Source of the DNA: Cardiocondyla obscurior
Taxonomy: Eukaryota > Arthropoda > Insecta > Hymenoptera > Formicidae
Reading direction: 5' to 3'
Assembly: GCF_019399895.1 (NCBI RefSeq)
Contig: NC_091889.1
Coordinates: 186,001-250,000, forward strand
Length of the DNA stretch: 64,000 nt
Each line of letters opens with the position of its first letter. Within the stretch, counting starts at the first letter, position 1. The position numbers and the translations under genes were made by a program. Positions 20,199-31,830 of this stretch are shown one piece after another. The notes beneath the pieces are model-generated. The model did not search any database and was not told where the DNA came from. It saw nothing but the letters and a program-made list of their open reading frames with translations.

Positions 20199-23100
20199 GG
20201 CCGATACGCTTCCGTTTATAACCTCCAATGTAAGGCCCGTGTATAGAGCCCGCAAAAGGCCTCGAATCTCGGAGCTCGCAGCTGGTAGGAGAAGACAAGC
20301 GAAGGATCGTTCGAGATCTCGCGGTCCCTGTGAGCTTCGAAGTCTTCGAACTTTATTTACATCACGATTTTTCACAGCGGACGCGGTTTTCAATGCACGT
20401 TGCGAAACTGCCGCTTATTGGCCTGTTAGACCGCCGCGGTCGTAAACTTGCATTTTATTGGCTGAGAGAGGTCGTTTTGCTAACGAAGAGTGAATCCCGA
20501 CGAAATGGACGCGGACGAGAGCGTCTCGTTCGTTTAGATTCAATTTGAATTCTCGATTTTAAGCTACTCGTCGGCTTAAATATAACTTCGAAATCGCATA
20601 TCGAGACTTGGTATGTAACTACAATTTGTTAGGTAATTATTACTAATAATTAAGCAAAGTACGGTCGAAGTCCTTTACCTTTAAACGACACACCTTGGCC
20701 GCTTCTTTCTTTAAACTTACTTGCATCGTAACCTAATTTATCAATTTCAAAGCATTTTTTTTTTTAAATCGACAAGCCAAATATTAAGATATTTAAATTA
20801 AAGTCAGAGATATTAAAAAAAATTTTGAAGAACTTTATTCTTTAAAAGTCGGCCTGGCTTACAGTAATCCGATGTTCCATTTCAGGGCTGAAAGGTATTT
20901 TCGTTCGCACTCGTACACTAAACTAAAATCACTTTTGTAGTTCTGGAGCTGATTGATCGTAAGAGCGAAATCGATGGCGTCGGAGCGGAAATGATTGATT
21001 CTCCTTAATCGAGAAAACGTCAAACAAGAGATGGAGAACACCTTACGGAATTATGAAGGCTGTAATTGATGATCGCACACGCGAGATGTATTACAGAGTT
21101 ACCTAGGTATGTACATATGTGTATGCTATACTCAGCGAGTACATAAATGATGCTTCCTGCAATTATAACAATATACTAAAATTTGTTAATTTTAGGTATG
21201 CCTCATCTTCGTGCAAGCTCAAGAGGCTATTTTCAAAAATTACATACTACGTGGGAATGATTCATTTTAAAGAAACACAGCGAGATTTCAAAAGTACCCA
21301 CGAGTGTGAGCAATTATTTTTAACAATTTAAACAAGCATATAATAATTTTGATGAGTAGAGATGACCAAGCGACACTTTAATGTAAATTATTAATTTATT
21401 TTTTAACATATTATTTTAATTAACTTTTTTTACTTCAATTATATCATCTTAACAGAGTTATATTAATTATTATTAAAATGTTAGTATCTTAAAAGAGCAA
21501 CGCAGATGTTTTAGACGAACGCCGGGGTAGATCGGTGAAAAATTGCAGCGAAAACTTCGGGAAAAATATTTTATAATACATTTGCATATTTAGAAATATT
21601 TATACAGCATCTCGCGTAATGTACACTGAATTACATTTAACATTACATTCTTAGAATTGTACACAATTAACACAATATCGTGTGTTGCGCAATAGACTAT
21701 TCGACAAGCGTTAATTATCTCGGAATAGTGTACTGGGCGTTTGCAAGCGTCACAGTAAACATGCTTGCAAACCACGTGGACTATGTGCTGCGTTTATCAA
21801 TTTTTATTAATTTTTAAATCTTTTTTTTTAAACTGTTTAACAGTTTCTCATAATGAATAGCATCGTATCAACGATCTTGGCAACTTACATGTGAACGGCT
21901 CGATGAATTTTCCACATGTGAAGACTTTCATTACAATATCTAAAAACTAATTTATTAAACGGTCGCCACATTGCGTCGTTTGTATAACGCCGTAAAAATA
22001 CTTTGTCGTTAACATTACTCAATCTAATTACGTACATTTTAAAATTATAGTCTTTACATATAGGACGTGCAAATGTTATAATTATAAATTTTGCAGAGAC
22101 CTTTTTTTTTTTTATCAAATCTTCGAAAGTGCAATTCAAAGTTTCACAAGTTTAAATGCTGCTTAGACTCCAATTGGTCTCTTATGATCTTTAATTTAGA
22201 TACTTTAATTGGATATTTTAAAGTATATACGTCGATATAGTTTAACATTTTTTTTTATCATTTTATTTAACATTTTGTAACGATAAATGAGTTTAACAGT
22301 TAGCTACGTAACAAAAAAAAATTACAAAAGCAGTGACATATACTTAATAGTAGATAACATATAGTATACATTAAAAGTAACAGATGTAGTACAAATCTAT
22401 GGTACTGCTGAAACTCAAAGATTTCCACTCTAAGTAACGCAGCACGTACCGCTTCTATACATAACGTTACATAACGTTGAGGGAATTACGTCATTCTTTA
22501 AAAAAAAAAAAAAAGGAAAAATCTTTTGTTTAATACCGATGAACCGTTTTACGTCTTCGATAAGACGCATTTCGCTATTAATAGTCCGCGTAAGTGGGAG
22601 CCTATGGCGACCGTTATATCGCAACCTTTATCCTATAATACAATGAAGGAAGTTTTCACTTTCAGACTTAAAATATCTGACATATTCATTAATTAGCGAG
22701 AGCCCTCGCGACGTTTGCCTCGACGTGCATTTTTCAGTTGTACTAATTAAGTTTCCCAGTGTCCGCCCCGGCAACGTGTGCTCGCTCGTGTCATCATAAT
22801 AGATTACAAGATAACGTAGTCTTTGTAAACGAGAACGAGTCTATAACACCGTTCATCATTAGTCACTTTTTTTAATTTGCAGTCTGAAACCACGTCGAAA
22901 CGTGTGTTTACAATCTAATGGAAAAAACTTGCAAATGAACGTGCTTTACATGACGATCTCTCTGCGACGAGGATCATCAGTTTAAAAAAGAAAAAAAAGA
23001 AGAAGAAGCCGAAGAACGAACCTCGTCACGATTTTTGCAAGGTGCGTATTTCACTCTTTCGAATAAAACCAGGTATTTTAATCTACAAATAGATACGGCG

Positions 23101-24520
23101 TAATTATATAAAATTTATAACGTATTGAACCGTAGTGAAGGAGTACTTCTGTTCGTCCACTAAGAGTTTGCTAAGTCTCATTTTTAAATCCAGATTTATG
23201 CCACACGATTTGTAACCCGCATAATAATAAATAATAGATAACAGATGCCGAATAGTTTAACGTAGCGACCGGCGAATCATGAATTACAGTGGCAACGTTA
23301 AGTATTGAATTTTGCCACGTCGAAGATTGAAGAGAATTAGAATGCATGTGCAATTGTAAAAATTGATTATCAAGCTTTTGGTAGACGTCGAGAAGAGTGT
23401 CTTTTAATTGTAGCTAGCTCATGTAATGGGGACAAGGGCCAAAAGTTTACGCAAAGAAAATGTGGGCACCTAATAACGACTATTAATTGATATATAGGGA
23501 CAATTGCAGCACTCGAATAGAAATTTGATCACACAGCCATAGTAGGTGCAATTGTTTTTTTTTGTTTTTGCTTTTTTTGTTTTTTTACAATATATATCTA
23601 TCGCCTATTCGCGGACAACAGAGATTACTCTGACACGGCAGACGTCTATTCTTTTTCGCGGAATTACTTATTCTCAACTGCGGTATACGGGGGTATGTTT
23701 TACTGCGTCGAGTGTCGATTATTAGATGCGATAATTGATATGTTGGTGGCCACTGAACGATCTAGCCATTTGCAAACAATGCTCAAAACGTATAAGCCGC
23801 TTCTAACTTCGCAAATCATTCTCGGTGAACGTGTTCCTACGTTTCGCGGCGTTAACGGAGATCATGGTGTGCAAATCTGATTTACAATGATCGGACGCGG
23901 ACTCAACAAATAATTACTACAGCTTGATTTTCGATAGTTTTTTCCGTGCGATAATCAAGAACGCGTTCGCACATATGTATATAATACTAATTAAAACTAT
24001 TTCCTACCAAAAAAAAAAAATTAAATCCTAATTAAATTAACTTAATTAAATAACGCAAGAGCGTACGTAGTGTTATATGTGTGATAACGAAGAGTCGACA
24101 TTAAGTAAGCCATAAGACGTTGAGAACGACGTAATAAAGGGGAATTCGCTAATTGCCGTCGCTAAATTATGACGCTGTTCTGTACAGTGTGTTATACGAC
24201 TATGCCATTTAACATAGAGAAATACAGTTCAACAACATATACACAAGTGAAAGGACTATCGAGAATAAAGTAATCGATAAGCCGTAAGGATCTTAAAAGA
24301 ACCCAAGACTCGTAAGACCTGTCAGGCACATCGTTAAATGCGAGTCTATTTTTACGCGACATACGTACGACAATACTTATTTATAATTAATAATATGACG
24401 CGCATACAAATATATTCACGGACATACGATACATACACCGTTATAACTACATTGGCACTATTTCATTGTGTAAAGGCAAAAGCAGAACAACGTCGATGTG
24501 AGAAAGAGGTACGGAGGAGG

Positions 24521-24551
<31 letters not shown>

Positions 24552-26385
24552 GAGAGTGCGATCATCTCGTGGAACTTAGCAAAATATAATCTCAAGAAAA
24601 TGCTCGGTATCTACTGCTTCATTCCGCTTTCATCCTAACGCTGACACTTGGCAACAAGATCCTTCTAATCTCTAATAAAAGTACATCTCTGGAAACAGTA
24701 TAGAGGCTTCGTTGCTTTAATCGTCGCGCTAAGCAGCGCGTCTCGAGAATAGGATTCGCGCTATCTTCGTCTTTTGTACAATCACAGGATACTGTCGCCG
24801 CCGTCGTCTTTTTTATTCAGCGCCGCCTTATCGTTTCAAAAATTTCTCCGATAGTCTGCAAACCGTAACGTGCACTTTACGCTCGGGCAGTCCCCCCCCC
24901 CCCTTTTTTTCCAGCATATTCATCTAATTTAAACGGAGAGAGATGCGGATTACCGTGAGAAATCTCGCGCTACTTTGTAGAGGAATAATTGCACATTAGA
25001 GCTCACCTTACGTTACTCAGCGAGTCTCGAAGAAATCCATTATCGTTGTTCGTTATTGCATAATAAAAGTAAATTCTCGCATTCTGGATATCTTGTACAT
25101 ATTTTATATGCGTCGATCCGTTCAGTTATTTTCTCTTCTTTTTTGTATAAATGTTCACCTTAGTCAGGGTAATCTTCATTATCGGTACGGAATTTCTGAT
25201 AAATAAAGCTATAATTTTATGAAGAATGAATTTTTTAGATCTTACATCTATATATGTTTTAAAGTACGATCGACGTGACGTTACAAAATGATTGGAAACA
25301 ATTCTTTTTTTATTTTTTTCCTTTTAGCAAATAAAGAAGGAGGAGAGAAATGCTTCGAGGCATTTTTAACGTCACTTTGTTCGTATCCTTATTTTGTATC
25401 TTATAAGATAACATTGACGAAACGGATGAGAAACAATTGATATCATATACACGATATCGAAGAATGAGATGTGGTCACTTACGTGTATCGTTTCATTTCG
25501 GTATGCTCTCACAGTTACAATTTCCGATTAAAATATTTTAATAAAATATCTTTTTCTTGGCTTATGTATGAAATTTCAACCTTTTAATATAGCAAATAGC
25601 GCCACATAGTGCCGATTCTTAATTATCGTTCAATAAGTTAAAGATTTTGTGGTTTCTTTTTCTTATTTAAACATTTTAGAATAGTTCGTTATATAATTTT
25701 GCAAAAACACGCATTTTATTGCGTGATTTTATGTTCATCAACGATTAAAATTTTTCTAAATCGTTTAGCCTTTTCAATTAACGTGGAATATAAAATTAAA
25801 AAATAATTACAATAAACGCGTGAAAATATCTCTTATTACAGTTACGTAAAATACTTTGTGTGCGCGTAATAATAAAAGAATTAATTTATTAACGCAAGCA
25901 ATTAAAATATATAAATGTTTCAAATATTAAAATAATTGTTAGCAATGAGTCAGTAATAGATGCATGCTTAACGAATATAAAATATATACACAATTTATAC
26001 TTTTTTAAAATTAAAAATTGTTATTCATCGTGACATTTAAATCTTTGAATCGCGCAAGAGTTGCTCTGTTTTTCTCTTGTCCGTCAAAAGTATTCTTATT
26101 CAACATTTCACGGTTTTCATCTTTCTGCGGTCAGAAAAATATATTTTAATATTTTTACGTACATTTCGAAACAAAATAACCCGTGTCATTTTTATATGTG
26201 ACGGCGTTCCTTTCCGTATTAAAAATAAGATCATTACGATAAAAAATTGAATCGAGTAAATACATTTGTCGTGTTATTCAACAATTCTTTAACAACGGGG
26301 TCTCTACTCTTTTTTTTTCTTTCTCTTTCGTTATTAAGAATCGACATCTACGTGACCATATGTAAAACACGTGTCATTAATAAAA
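20199..26385. other. Six-kilobase region without recognisable genes
   Basis: The first 350 bp are GC-rich and probably form the ZCCHC10 promoter. From about 20550 to 26385 the DNA is AT-rich with many stops in all frames; the few open frames are under 90 codons and resemble nothing I know. Homopolymer tracts occur, including 12 C followed by 7 T at 24892-24910 and an A tract at 24520-24546. The part next to Shoc2 is probably its 3'-untranslated region, whose length cannot be fixed by reading. A long non-coding transcript is possible but unsupported. Confidence 0.35.
24892..24910. repeat. Homopolymer C12-T7 tract
   Basis: A run of twelve C is followed directly by seven T in the gene-free region. 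It is a simple low-complexity tract, also a spot where assembly errors are likely. Confidence 0.8.
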
Positions 26386-28236
26386 TAATTATGGTCTATA
26401 GGGACCCTGCATCTTGAGAAATTGGACTACCAGTGACGGGCCACCGGCTACTATGTCTGCTGGTATATGCGACAACGGACAGTTCTCAATTGACATAATA
26501 CCGAGGTTCTTACACAACGCCAGCTCAAACGGTAGATTGTGCAGGCCCGGATTGTCGTTGAGGTGGAGTGTTTCCAGGCTCTCCAGAGTGCCGACCTCCT
26601 CCGGTACGTAGCTCAGGTTGTTCTCACCCACGCTGAGGTAAGTGAGATTCTTTAGGTGTCCAATAGTACGCGGTAAGACGGTGATCTGGTTTGATTGCAG
26701 AATCAACTTCTGCAGCTCGGTCATAAGGCCAATCTCGTTCGGCAGCAAGTCGATGCGGTTCTCCTCCAAGTCCAGCACCCGCAGCTTTTGGAGATTCACG
26801 ATGGTAGTTGGGATACGTCTCAGAAGATTGTTGGAGAGTATCAGGATCTCCAGGCTTTGCAGGCATTGTATGTCGTCCGGAATCTTCATCAGCTGATTCG
26901 TCCCGAGGTTCAGCTCAACCATGGTCACCCACGAGCCAATGTCCAGCGGTAAGGCGTTCAATAGATTCTCCTTCATGTTTAACTTGGCGAGATTTTTGGA
27001 TCGCGAGAAAATGCCGTAGGGTATCTTGTCGATCTGATTGTGCTCCACGTTGATGGAGTAGGCGTTCGCGAACTGAGCCGGACCGCCCGCCGGATACGAG
27101 GTAAAGATGTTCCTGGATAACGTAATCGTTCTGAGGCTCGATAGACTCGCCAGCAAACCGTCTGGCAGATGCGACACCTGATTGCCCTCAACGCTGAACT
27201 CGTCCATCATCTTGCAGTTCGCCAACGACTTCGGGATGCTCGTTAACCTGTTGTATCGTATTCCGAGTCTCGTTAGAGACACTAGATTGCCGATCGAGTC
27301 CGGCAGGTCAAGGAGCTCGTTGTGCTGCACATCCAGAGTGGACAGCTGCACGCACCTTCCGATTTCGGTGGGCAGATGCTCCAGGTGATTGTGCGAAACG
27401 TCGAAGGTGACGAGATTAACCAGCTTACCTATTCCCGTGGGTAATTCCCTGATCTTGTTTTCACGGAAACTCAGCATGGTGAGATTTCTCAGGTTGCATA
27501 TGTTATCGCTGACGTACCTGATGCGGTTGAAGCGCAGGAACAGCTTGGTGAGCGACGTTAGCTTGTACACCACGTCCGGGATCTCGTTGAGCTTGTTGTG
27601 CCTGAGGTCCAGTACCCTCAGCGACGTCAGGTTCTCCAGGGTGTTAGGCAAACTCGTGAGCGAGTTCTCGTTCAGCGCCAGAGTTTCGAGGTTCGCCAGA
27701 TAACCGATCTCGGGCGGCAGGGTCGCCAGCTTGTTGCCGTAGAGGTAGAATTCCCGCAGGTGCTTGAGCTCTTTCACAGAACTTGGGAGGTTGGTGATGC
27801 TCGCCTTGCTCAGGTCCAGTCGCTTCACACAGTCTTCCCGGCATCGGATGAATTCCTTGGTCACGTCTAGCTCCGCCTGGATCGGCTTGTTGCGCTTGGT
27901 CGTGGGCTTTGGCTTGTTCGAATCCGGATGTTTAACCGTGACGGTCTTTTTGGAGTCGGCCAGGCTGCTGCTACTGCTCACCAGGGAAGACGTCGTCGAG
28001 AACTTCTTGTCTTTGTTTTCGCGCATCATCTGGAACTCCACGTCCTCGGACATGTCGCTGCTGGCGGTGCAGGCCGACAGGCCGCAGCCTTCCAGGTACT
28101 CCGGGATGTCTTGCTCCTTCATGTTGTCCAGGAGGCTGTCGTCGCCAAGGCTAATCGCGCGATTACGCCTCGTCCTCGGCAGGCACACCGTCGATATGTT
28201 GCTCACGCTCGTCCAATGTTTGCACGACTTTTTCAT
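26386..28236 (-). CDS. Shoc2: Leucine-rich repeat protein SHOC2 / Sur-8
   Basis: SHOC2 is the scaffold of the SHOC2-MRAS-PP1C phosphatase that removes an inhibitory phosphate from RAF and so promotes Ras-MAPK signalling. The coding region is one uninterrupted frame of 615 aa (stop at 26386-26388); human SHOC2 is 582. Residues 1 to about 125 are a Ser/Lys-rich, probably disordered tail, unlike the human Lys-rich tail in detail. From [16 protein letters not shown] onward about 20 leucine-rich repeats of about 23 residues follow (e.g. [20 protein letters not shown]), and the C-terminus [11 protein letters not shown] is near identical to the human end. The start at MKKSCKHW is the first ATG of the frame; TTGTAG just upstream could be a 5'-untranslated acceptor. 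Divergent from akirin. Confidence 0.95.
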
Positions 28237-29735
28237 AACCTACAAGTCCGTTCCTCCCGCCGCGCGTCCCGCCGACGCCGCCGTCGAGCAACGCGACGCG
28301 AAGACGCGGTGACGATGTGTCGTAGGGGAGGTGAGAGGAAGGAGGATCGAGAAAAAAAATATATCGAGCTCGCGCGCGCACGCACGCATGCATGCACGCA
28401 CGCTCGCACGCATGCATGCACGCACGAACGCACGCACGTCCCTCTCGGGACGACGAGATCTCGCGATCCCGGGCGAGGGAGGAGGAGAGGGATAAAAAAA
28501 AAAAAGGGGGTGCGCGCTTTCACTGCGACATCGTGCCGCCTCCGACGCGCGATCACACACGCTCGCGTAGGATGAACACTCGGGGATCCTTGAGTATCGA
28601 CATTATCCGCGCGCGGACGCTGCGGAGTGATCTTTATACCCCGCGTTTCGTCGCGAGCTGAATTACACGGCGCAGACGCAAGTTACATGGTTGTTCAGCG
28701 TTGTTTTTTATTCTCTCGCTGGGAGAGTCGTTTCCCTTCCATTCGCACCGAAATTCAGATAAACTTTCATTTACGTTCCATTCTCGCTGTTTAATAAATC
28801 GAAGTCAGAGCTACGAGGGAGAATCACCCAAGTTTTCGATGCAAATGGAAAATTATTCTTGTCTTACAGAGTTTTCTGATAAAAGTCTCTACAGAGCGCG
28901 GTGTCTCATTGGACGTCGGGCGTCGAGAGTTGTGAAGCTACCATAAGATTCACAATTAATTTAATTAATAATGAGCAATAATAATAATCTGATTTAATCG
29001 GGGATTAAACAAAATGTAAATTTATTTTAATCGAAGCTTGACCAGGTGGGTCTTACCATTGAATTATTTTCTTCGAATTTAGATGTGAATTCATTGGCTC
29101 ATTTTTTACAGCGCAAGGCTTATTATTTATCCTATTGCAGATCCAGCCTAACGGAAAGAGGCGGAAGTCAGAGGGCGCGAGTGGCGGCAGGTTGACCAGC
29201 CGCGATGAGGCCAAAGCCCGGAAGAGCAAGAGAGAGAGAGAGAGAAAGAGAACGAGCGAGGCCTGGCGTGCCAGCAAAAGTGGCGGCCATATTGCCCGTG
29301 AAGCGCAGTATTTGTTTTGCCAGTGTAGCCTGCACGCGTGTCGTCGGCACCTGGTCTCATGCGCGCGCGCGCGCGCGTACGCCTACGAGTTCGCTTCCTG
29401 GGTGCTTCGCGGCGGCGCAAGCCGACGAGGAGAGACCAGCTCACGGCCACAAGCCTCGCCAAGCCGTTCCTGGACGGACCAGATCGCGTCGTAGTGTCAC
29501 GCGGAGACGCGGCCGCCTGCCTCCGGCGCCCCCCGCCTTCGCTTCTCGGGCGCCGATAGTCGACGGACCCGTGCCCCGCCCTTGTCCCCCCGGGGGCCAC
29601 GGAAGTCGTTTGACGAGGAGTCTGAGTGTCAGTTGCGTACACAAGACGCACGGGTGAGTCGTCCGTGGTGCAGGAGAACGCCGCGCCACCACCGCCGCCG
29701 ACAGCAACAGCAGCAGCAGCAGCAGCAGTAGCACC
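28237..29735. promoter_or_regulatory. GC-rich divergent promoter region Shoc2 / akirin
   Basis: Most of this 1.5 kb is GC- and CpG-rich with simple repeats: CGCACGCATGCA-type units at about 28370-28437, a GA tract at about 29229-29250, GC dinucleotides at 29361-29377 and CAG units just before the akirin ATG. It fits a CpG-type bidirectional promoter with the 5'-untranslated regions of both genes. Several open frames of 80-200 codons occur here on both strands, but they are Arg/Pro/Ala-rich products of base composition and are not annotated. Confidence 0.5.
28370..28437. repeat. CGCACGCATGCA microsatellite
   Basis: An imperfect array of CGCA and TGCA tetranucleotides lies about 140 bp upstream of the Shoc2 ATG, in its likely promoter or 5'-untranslated region. 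Alternating purine-pyrimidine sequence of this kind can adopt Z-DNA; any function is inference. Confidence 0.75.
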
Positions 29736-31830
29736 ATGGCGTGCGCCACGCTCAAGAGGTCCCTGGAGTTCGACCCGGTGCACAGCCACGGCCGGCCGAG
29801 CAAGCGAAGGCGGTGCATGCCGATGTCGTGTGCGTCACCCGGCGCATCCGCGTCGTCGCCGCGCGGCGGCGGCCCGCTCCCGCAGAAGCCATCGCCGTTC
29901 GGCGAGATAGCCAGCAAATTGACGCCTGGTAATTACACCGTGGGGCCCACCGCGGCCACCATTTTTTCTCGCGCTATCTTCGTCGCACCCACCGCGTATT
30001 CCCTGTGTTTATCTTCGTCTCCCGTACTCCCTCTCGCCCGTCCCCCGCGTCCTCGCCATCGTGCCTTCCTGCCGTTCTCTTTCTCCTTCTCTCTCCCTTT
30101 CTTCCTTTTGCATGCCTCGCCGCATATGAGGGACCGAGCGCGAAGGGGCGTGAAGAGAACAGAAGGACGAAACGAGACGGAGAAAGAGAAAGAGAGAGAA
30201 AGCGAGAGGGGCGGCTAAGCTCTAGCGATTTAAAACCTGTACTCGAGAGCCCACACTTCGTCTTGTAGGCCCGCGGGGGGACGGGACGCGGGGAGGGCGC
30301 ACGTAAATCATATGGTAATGTAGTAACGGACGCGCTCGGGGGATTCGGGTTTTCGTCCCCTTTCTTTTTTTTTTTTCTTTTTTTTCTCCCTTGATTCTCC
30401 AGGTTTTCCACGACCTCGTAAAAGGACGCGTTTTCCGCTTTTCCCGCACGTGCAACGATGTATGCGAATATATATGGTAACGCGAGGAACAAACATGCAT
30501 ACATATATATATTATATATATATATATTGAAAGTGATGTTTCATTTTTGAAGGAGAGTTATCGCTGACGGTCGTCAGAAGGAACGCTCGAGAGGCGCGAT
30601 TGGACGATTAGAGCGTTCGAAGATGGGGAATCGTGTCGCCCAGGTGCGCGCAAGGCCGTTAAATCATCCGCGAGATGAGACGGAGGACGCAAAAAACCGC
30701 GGGGAGAAACTGAGAGCTATTAGAACCGCGTCGGTTGACAATGAGACGAATAAGCCGCGAACGGCGGATAACAAATCGAAGGAGAGGCGATAGCTAATCC
30801 AATCGCGGCGAGTTCTCGTAAAAAAGATATTTATTGCAGCGCGAAACAAAAAGCGAAATTGCAATCGCGATTGTAAAAATTGTACGAAATGTTATTGGCA
30901 TGCGATGCACCTGGATGACTTAAGTTAATATTTCAATTTAATATTTTGTTGCATATATTATACGATTGTTTTATTTTAAAAGTGGTTTGATGTTTGTTAG
31001 ATATAATTGTATTTGAATATTTGTGAAGAAGAATTAAGATATTTCTAACTATTTTTTTGCATTTACTTCATATATAAGTCTTTATATTGTTATATTAATA
31101 TTAATGAAATATAAGAAATAACAGTGGGCTGTAAAGTTCGCTTGGAAAGCTTGCAATTTTAGCTTTCACTGATATTTATTTAAAGTAAATAATTAATGTT
31201 TTAATTTTTTAATTTGTCATACTTTTTTTTATGATGATAAATTGAGTAGACTGCAGTTTTCCTGAAAACTAATTTAGACAATTATTTCTACAGAAAAAAT
31301 GGCAGCGAACATCAGAGAAGAAATTCGCAGATTGCAGAGACGTAAACAATTGCACTTTCACCCTCAGACCAGCGATTCATCAGATATGGAGGGACCCTCT
31401 AGTCCTTCTGGTCCATCTGGCTCCTCTTTAACTCCCTTTAGTCATAACACTAGCGGAAAAGAAAAACCTCTTTTCACATTTAGACAGGTGAAGTATCATT
31501 TAATTTTTTGTTTCCCTTTAATTTTACTCTTTAATTAAAAATATCTGCCAGCTAAAAAATTAATTTTTGCAGGTTGGCTTGATCTGCGAGCGAATGCTCA
31601 AGGAGCAAGAAACGCAAATCCGAGAAGAATACGATCAGATTTTACATTTAAAGCTCTCCGAACAGTATGACGCTTTCGTCAAATTCACATACGATCAGAT
31701 ACAAAAAAAATTCGAGTCTGCAGCTGCACCGAGTTGTAAGTATTTGCCCTAGTAACATTTATGTTTCGTAATGTCTTTGTTCTTCTTATATTAACAATAT
31801 GCTGTTTTTCTGCTTTCAGATCTATCATAA
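29736..31830 (+). CDS. akirin: Akirin
   Basis: Akirins are small nuclear proteins that link NF-kB (Relish in the insect Imd pathway) and other transcription factors to chromatin remodellers. Four coding exons: 29736-29928, 31294-31487, 31573-31735 and 31820-31830; phases close to 186 aa, the usual size. The conserved start [17 protein letters not shown] is followed by the nuclear localisation signal KRRRC and by [13 protein letters not shown]. Exon 2 gives [16 protein letters not shown]; exon 3 gives [15 protein letters not shown] and the conserved C-terminal helix region with [15 protein letters not shown]. The last coding exon is only 11 nt and completes the invariant SYLS end. The first intron is 1.4 kb. 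CAG repeats lie just before the ATG. AATAAA at 33148 is a candidate poly(A) signal. Confidence 0.96.
30502..30528. repeat. AT dinucleotide microsatellite in akirin intron 1
   Basis: A short run of AT repeats interrupted once. Simple sequence with no evident function. Confidence 0.7.

Noticed and set aside
24520..24546. A tract taken as the poly(A) tail of a retrocopied gene
   Set aside because: No coding remnant lies upstream of the tract.
27764..28575. Long open frames antisense to Shoc2 (182 and 215 codons)
   Set aside because: They are mirror frames of the leucine-rich repeat coding strand or lie in GC-rich repeats, with no recognisable domain.
29135..30504. Many open frames of 90-213 codons around the akirin first exon
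   Set aside because: They are Arg/Pro/Ala-rich products of GC-rich promoter DNA on both strands and overlap the clear akirin exon in other frames.
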